A stretch of DNA of 64,000 nucleotides from Chryseobacterium sp. 7 (GTDB lineage Bacteria > Bacteroidota > Bacteroidia > Flavobacteriales > Weeksellaceae), in assembly GCF_003663845.1 (NCBI RefSeq), contig NZ_RCCA01000001.1:2356001-2420000 (forward strand), given 5' to 3'. Below are positions 60,824-64,000 of the stretch, in pieces. The position numbers and the translations under genes were made by a program. Below the pieces are notes generated by a model. The model was not told the DNA's origin and made no database searches. It saw only the letters and a program-made list of their open reading frames with translations. Every line of letters starts with the position of its first letter. Position 1 is the stretch's first letter.

Positions 60824-61651
60824 ATGTCAATTATTACCCTTACTTCGGATTTCGGAAATTTAGATTACAGAGTTGCCGCTGTGAAAGGCAAAATTCTGTC
60901 TCTAAACCCTGAGGTTAATATTATTGATATAACCCACGACATCCAGGCATTCAACCTTATACAGACTTCGTATATTGTAAGAAACGCTTATAAATATTTT
61001 CCCAAAGGAAGCATTCACATCCTTTCGGTAGACAGCTTTTACCACAAATCCAGAAAAAATATCATCTATAAAGCCGATGGTTCTTACTTTCTGGCAGCAG
61101 ATAACGGACTTTTAAGCCTTATATTTTTCGATATCAAACCTGAGGCGATCTATGAACTGACATTGAACAACCGTTTTGATGATGTTATTGATTTTACCTC
61201 TACTGATATTTTTGTTCCTGCAGCAGTGCATCTTGCCAATGGCGGACTTCCTGAAGTGATAGGACGAAAAATACAGTCGGCAAAACAACTGATGTTTCCA
61301 AGAGCGGTATATAACGAATCTGAAGGCATGATCATTGGTGAAGTTACCTATATTGATAATTTCGGAAATATAATCTCAAATATCAACAAAGATTTTTTCG
61401 AGAATATCAGTAAAGCATACACCAGTTTTACCATAAAATTCAGGAATTTAAGTCTTTCAAGGGTATTTTCCAGCCATACGGAAGTGGTTTCGGACTGGGA
61501 AAGGGAGACGGAATTTCACGGGCAGTCTGCTGCCATCTTCAATGATAGTCAATTATTGGAGCTTACCATCTACAAAGGAAGCAAGAAAAACGGCGCCAAA
61601 AGCCTGTTTGGACTGAATGTAGGCGAAAATATTTATATTGAATTCAGCTAA
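60824..61651 (+). CDS. S-adenosyl-L-methionine hydrolase (DUF62, adenosine-forming)
   Basis: A 275-residue protein of the SAM hydroxide adenosyltransferase (DUF62) family, relatives of fluorinase and chlorinase. The N-terminal ITLTSDFGNLDYRVAAVKG, the second segment IIDITHDIQAFNLIQTSYI, and the later IGEVTYIDNFGNIISNI are the conserved family blocks. It splits SAM into adenosine and methionine. The ATG is two codons inside the longest frame, which begins at a TTG. Confidence 0.9.
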   Translation: MSIITLTSDFGNLDYRVAAVKGKILSLNPEVNIIDITHDIQAFNLIQTSYIVRNAYKYFPKGSIHILSVDSFYHKSRKNIIYKADGSYFLAADNGLLSLIFFDIKPEAIYELTLNNRFDDVIDFTSTDIFVPAAVHLANGGLPEVIGRKIQSAKQLMFPRAVYNESEGMIIGEVTYIDNFGNIISNINKDFFENISKAYTSFTIKFRNLSLSRVFSSHTEVVSDWERETEFHGQSAAIFNDSQLLELTIYKGSKKNGAKSLFGLNVGENIYIEFS

Positions 61652-61714
61652 GATTATATATTTCATAAAAAAACCGATTTTTTTTATATATTTGTCAAAA
61701 TCTAAAAATCAAAA

Positions 61715-63022
61715 ATGGCAGAATACAAATTATTGCTTCCTTCCATGGGAGAAGGGGTTATGGAAGCGACAATTATCACTTGGTTATTCAATGAAGGTGA
61801 TAACGTAAAGGAGGATGACTCCGTAGTAGAAATTGCAACAGATAAAGTAGATTCAGACGTTCCGACACCAGTTTCGGGGAAAATCGTAAAAATTTTAAAG
61901 CAAAAAGATGAAGTTGCAAAAGTAGGTGAAGCCATTGCTATTTTAGAAATTGAAGGAGAAGGCACAGCTTCAGAAGAAGTGAAAACTGAAACTCCGGCAG
62001 CGACTCCGGATGCTGAAACTTTAAAAGCGATTGAAGAGCCTTTACAAACAGTGGCTGCTTCAAACGTAGAATTCTCAGGAGATCTTTACTTATCTCCACT
62101 TGTAAAATCTATTGCACAACAGGAAAAAATTTCTGAAACTGAACTGAAATCTATCAAAGGAAGCGGTTTAGAAGGAAGAATCACAAAAGAAGATATATTA
62201 GCTTATGTTGCTAACAGAGGAAGCCAGCCAGCTCAGGCAGCTCCTGTACAGGCAGCAGCATCTACTCCAAAACCAGCCGTATCTGCTCCGGCAGCTACCA
62301 TTCCGGTAAGTGCAGGTGATGAGATCATTCCTATGGACAGAATGAGAAAGATCATCGCTGAAAACATGGTAAAAGCTAAACAAATTGCTCCACACGTTAC
62401 TTCTTTCATTGAAACAGACGTTACCAACGTTGTAAAATGGAGAAATAAAAACAAAGCAGTATTCGAAAAACGTGAAGGTGAAAAACTTACGTTTATGCCT
62501 ATTTTCGTAAAAGCTGTAGTGAAAGCAATTCAGGATTTCCCAATGATCAATGTTTCTGTAAATGGTGAAAACATCATTAAGAAGAAAAACATCAACATTG
62601 GTATGGCTACTGCTCTTCCGGACGGAAACCTTATTGTTCCTGTGATCAAAAATGCAGATCAGTTATCATTATCCGGACTTGCAAAAGCAATCAACGATTT
62701 AGCGTACAGAGCAAGAAACAAAAAATTAAGACCAGAAGATACTCAGGGTGCAACGTATACAATCTCTAACGTAGGAAGCTTCGGAAACCTTATGGGAACA
62801 CCAATTATTCCTCAACCTCAGGTAGCTATTTTAGCCATCGGAGCGATCGTTAAGAAGCCTGCAGTTCTTGAAACAGCTGACGGTGATGTAATCGCGATCA
62901 GAAACTTAATGTTCATGTCTCACTCTTATGACCACAGAGTGGTAGACGGGTCTTTAGGAGGAATGATGCTGAAACATGTTCACGACTACCTTGAAAACTG
63001 GGATCTGAACACAGAAATATAA
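61715..63022 (+). CDS. 2-oxo acid dehydrogenase E2 (dihydrolipoamide acyltransferase)
   Basis: A 435-residue E2. An N-terminal lipoyl domain carries the lipoylated Lys44 (EIATDKVDSDVPTP). An Ala/Pro/Thr linker follows, then the E3-binding domain near 130-170 (LSPLVKSIAQQEKISETEL; GLEGRITKEDIL), another linker and the catalytic domain with SHSYDHRVVDGSLGG near 400-415 (His/Asp). It transfers acyl groups from lipoamide to CoA. Single lipoyl domain and sequence resemble the branched-chain or unspecified E2 type; E1 and E3 are not in the window. ATG fits the family start. Confidence 0.9.
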   Translation: MAEYKLLLPSMGEGVMEATIITWLFNEGDNVKEDDSVVEIATDKVDSDVPTPVSGKIVKILKQKDEVAKVGEAIAILEIEGEGTASEEVKTETPAATPDAETLKAIEEPLQTVAASNVEFSGDLYLSPLVKSIAQQEKISETELKSIKGSGLEGRITKEDILAYVANRGSQPAQAAPVQAAASTPKPAVSAPAATIPVSAGDEIIPMDRMRKIIAENMVKAKQIAPHVTSFIETDVTNVVKWRNKNKAVFEKREGEKLTFMPIFVKAVVKAIQDFPMINVSVNGENIIKKKNINIGMATALPDGNLIVPVIKNADQLSLSGLAKAINDLAYRARNKKLRPEDTQGATYTISNVGSFGNLMGTPIIPQPQVAILAIGAIVKKPAVLETADGDVIAIRNLMFMSHSYDHRVVDGSLGGMMLKHVHDYLENWDLNTEI

Positions 63023-63067
63023 GTAATGAGTAATCAGCGATAAGTAATTTTGTTGATTTTAAATACT

Positions 63068-63096
63068 AAACCTTCGATTTAATCGGAGGTTTTTTT
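63068..63096 (+). terminator. Intrinsic terminator of the E2 gene
   Basis: AAACCT-CGATT pairs with AATCG-AGGTTT around a short loop, with T7 following on the plus side, 45 bp past the E2 stop. Confidence 0.85.
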
Positions 63097-63138
63097 GTTG
63101 GAAAAAAGGTCTACAATGTAACAGAGGCCATCACTCAG

Positions 63139-63165
63139 TTGTCTTATATGAAAAGTATAACCTTG
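63139..63165 (+). promoter_or_regulatory. Weak promoter for the serine hydrolase gene
   Basis: TTG (63139-63141) and TAACCTTG (63158-63165), a one-base departure from TAnnTTTG, are 16 nt apart. It lies 12 bp before the preferred ATG and overlaps the alternative upstream ATG. Confidence 0.4.
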
Positions 63166-63177
63166 AACTATCAACAA

Positions 63178-64000
63178 ATGAAACATATCCTTCTTGCAGC
63201 ATTTGCATTACACATTTCCACAACGGCTTTTTCACAGCAAACCAATCAGTCTAAAATGATTGACAGCTATGTAAAAGAGGCCATGAAAAACAATAAAATT
63301 CCTGGATTAGCTGTTGGAATTATAAAAGATGGTAAAGTAATTTTCGAGCAATATTATGGAACCGAAAATCTGGAAGATCTAAAAAAAGTAAGTCCAACTT
63401 CAATGTTCAGGATATACTCTACTTCAAAATTAACAGCCAATGTCGGCATTTTCCAACTGATTGAGCAGGGAAAGCTATCTTTGGAAGATAACGTCTCCAA
63501 ATATGTTGAAAATTTTCCCAAAGAGTGGCAGGAAGTAAAAGTAAAAAACCTGTTAACGCATTCTTCCGGAATTCCAAATTTTATCGCTTTCGAAGATATT
63601 CCGGTGAGTGATTCCAATGCAAAAGTGATTGAACGTCTTTCCAAAGAAAAAATGGAATTTAAAACAGGAAATGAATTCAGATACAATCAAACAAATTATA
63701 TGCTTCTCACCATGATTATTGAAAAGATTACGGGGCAGTCTTTTGATAATATTATCATTAATAATCAATTTTCAGACACAAAAAATCAGGTCTATTTCTC
63801 ATCAAATTCTCTTGAGCAGATTCCCAACAGGGTCCAGAAATACAACTACAACAACGAAAAAAAACAGTACGAAAAAACTCCATTTGACAACGGTGTAAGG
63901 TCCCATTCCGGAAATGGGTTAGCTATTACCCTTCCTGCTTTTTTACAATGGAGCAACCATCTTAGCAAAAATGATTTGTTGAATCAAAAAATGATGGAAA
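63178..64000 (+). CDS. Serine hydrolase (class C beta-lactamase-like), truncated by window edge
   Basis: The first 274 residues are present; the gene runs off the right edge. Signal peptide: residues 1-19 (KHILLAAFALHIS, ending AFS before QQ). The SxxK catalytic motif is STSK at 81-84, preceded by IPGLAVGIIKDGKVIF and followed by NLLTHSSGIPNF near 125, all typical of the beta-lactamase/D-Ala-D-Ala carboxypeptidase family (ESTHER/AmpC-like). The YxN motif appears as YNQTNY near 166, slightly altered. The family includes peptidases and esterases as well as beta-lactamases. An upstream ATG at 63148 is in frame, but the second gives the better signal. Confidence 0.85.
   Translation, partial: MKHILLAAFALHISTTAFSQQTNQSKMIDSYVKEAMKNNKIPGLAVGIIKDGKVIFEQYYGTENLEDLKKVSPTSMFRIYSTSKLTANVGIFQLIEQGKLSLEDNVSKYVENFPKEWQEVKVKNLLTHSSGIPNFIAFEDIPVSDSNAKVIERLSKEKMEFKTGNEFRYNQTNYMLLTMIIEKITGQSFDNIIINNQFSDTKNQVYFSSNSLEQIPNRVQKYNYNNEKKQYEKTPFDNGVRSHSGNGLAITLPAFLQWSNHLSKNDLLNQKMME

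Noticed and set aside
1..64000. tRNA or rRNA genes
   Set aside because: I looked for cloverleaf-like inverted repeats with TTCGA loops in the gaps and saw none.

Overview
The window reads as a chromosomal segment of a Flavobacteriia member, most likely Chryseobacterium or a close Weeksellaceae relative. The evidence is AT-rich DNA, promoters of the Bacteroidetes form (TTG, about 19 nt, TAnnTTTG), T9SS C-terminal sorting domains, an ATP synthase operon without atpD/atpC, menaquinone and mevalonate-route genes, and a class A beta-lactamase of the subclass A2 type found in this group. Nearly all genes lie on the minus strand. Only short stretches (SRP RNA, DUF4286, the DUF3828-like lipoprotein, DUF4920, an HTH regulator, ffh, and the right end) are on plus. 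No tRNA, rRNA or CRISPR array was seen.

Layout. 1-2.7 kb: end of a family 2 glycosyltransferase with a DUF4199 membrane protein, the small SRP RNA, an MBL-fold hydrolase and an SRPBCC protein. 2.7-4.5 kb: menA and menB. 4.7-8.4 kb: a TPR protein and gyrA. 8.5-11.7 kb: small accessory genes (DUF4286, lipoprotein, GNAT, YetF/DUF421), a lipoprotein gene split at a canonical -1 frameshift site, and a 44-aa double-glycine peptide. 11.9-14.8 kb: uvrA. 15-16 kb: class A beta-lactamase. 16.2-18.5 kb: an isolated tssE-tssF pair. 18.7-22 kb: amino-acid permease, DUF4920 protein, M14 peptidase. 22-23.9 kb: a nearly 1-kb AT-rich gene-free region full of TTACATTTGTAA-like motifs leading into an XRE regulator. 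23.9-27 kb: proline dehydrogenase, UbiA-like prenyltransferase, mevalonate-type kinase. 27.2-30.4 kb: a T9SS-exported metalloprotease and an intact IS982-family element with terminal repeats and a 6-bp target duplication. 30.5-42.4 kb: transporters, thiolase, bifunctional nuclease, etfBA, SDR, T9SS protein, M20 dipeptidase, small lipoprotein. 42.5-46.5 kb: udk, ftsB-like, mutA and a THUMP-like methyltransferase, interrupted by a GxxExxY gene bounded by 34-bp inverted repeats. 46.7-54.1 kb: clpS, a CNNM/CorC protein and the atpBEFHAG operon. 54.3-55.6 kb: ffh. 55.7-59.6 kb: five outer-membrane beta-barrel paralogues, one frameshifted. 59.7-64 kb: phoH, SAM hydrolase, a 2-oxoacid dehydrogenase E2 and a truncated serine hydrolase.

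How it fits together. Most of the content is core metabolism: respiratory quinone, ATP synthase, electron-transfer flavoprotein, thiolase, mutase, translation and targeting (SRP RNA plus Ffh), and DNA topology and repair. Accessory signals sit in small intergenic islands. The most interesting are the putative -1 frameshift cassette at 10660-10692, the inverted-repeat-bounded GxxExxY unit at 43642-44279 whose end supplies the start codon of the next gene, the orphan double-glycine peptide at 11041-11175, and the motif array in front of the HTH regulator. Several families of short palindromic repeats recur between genes, often inside apparent operons.
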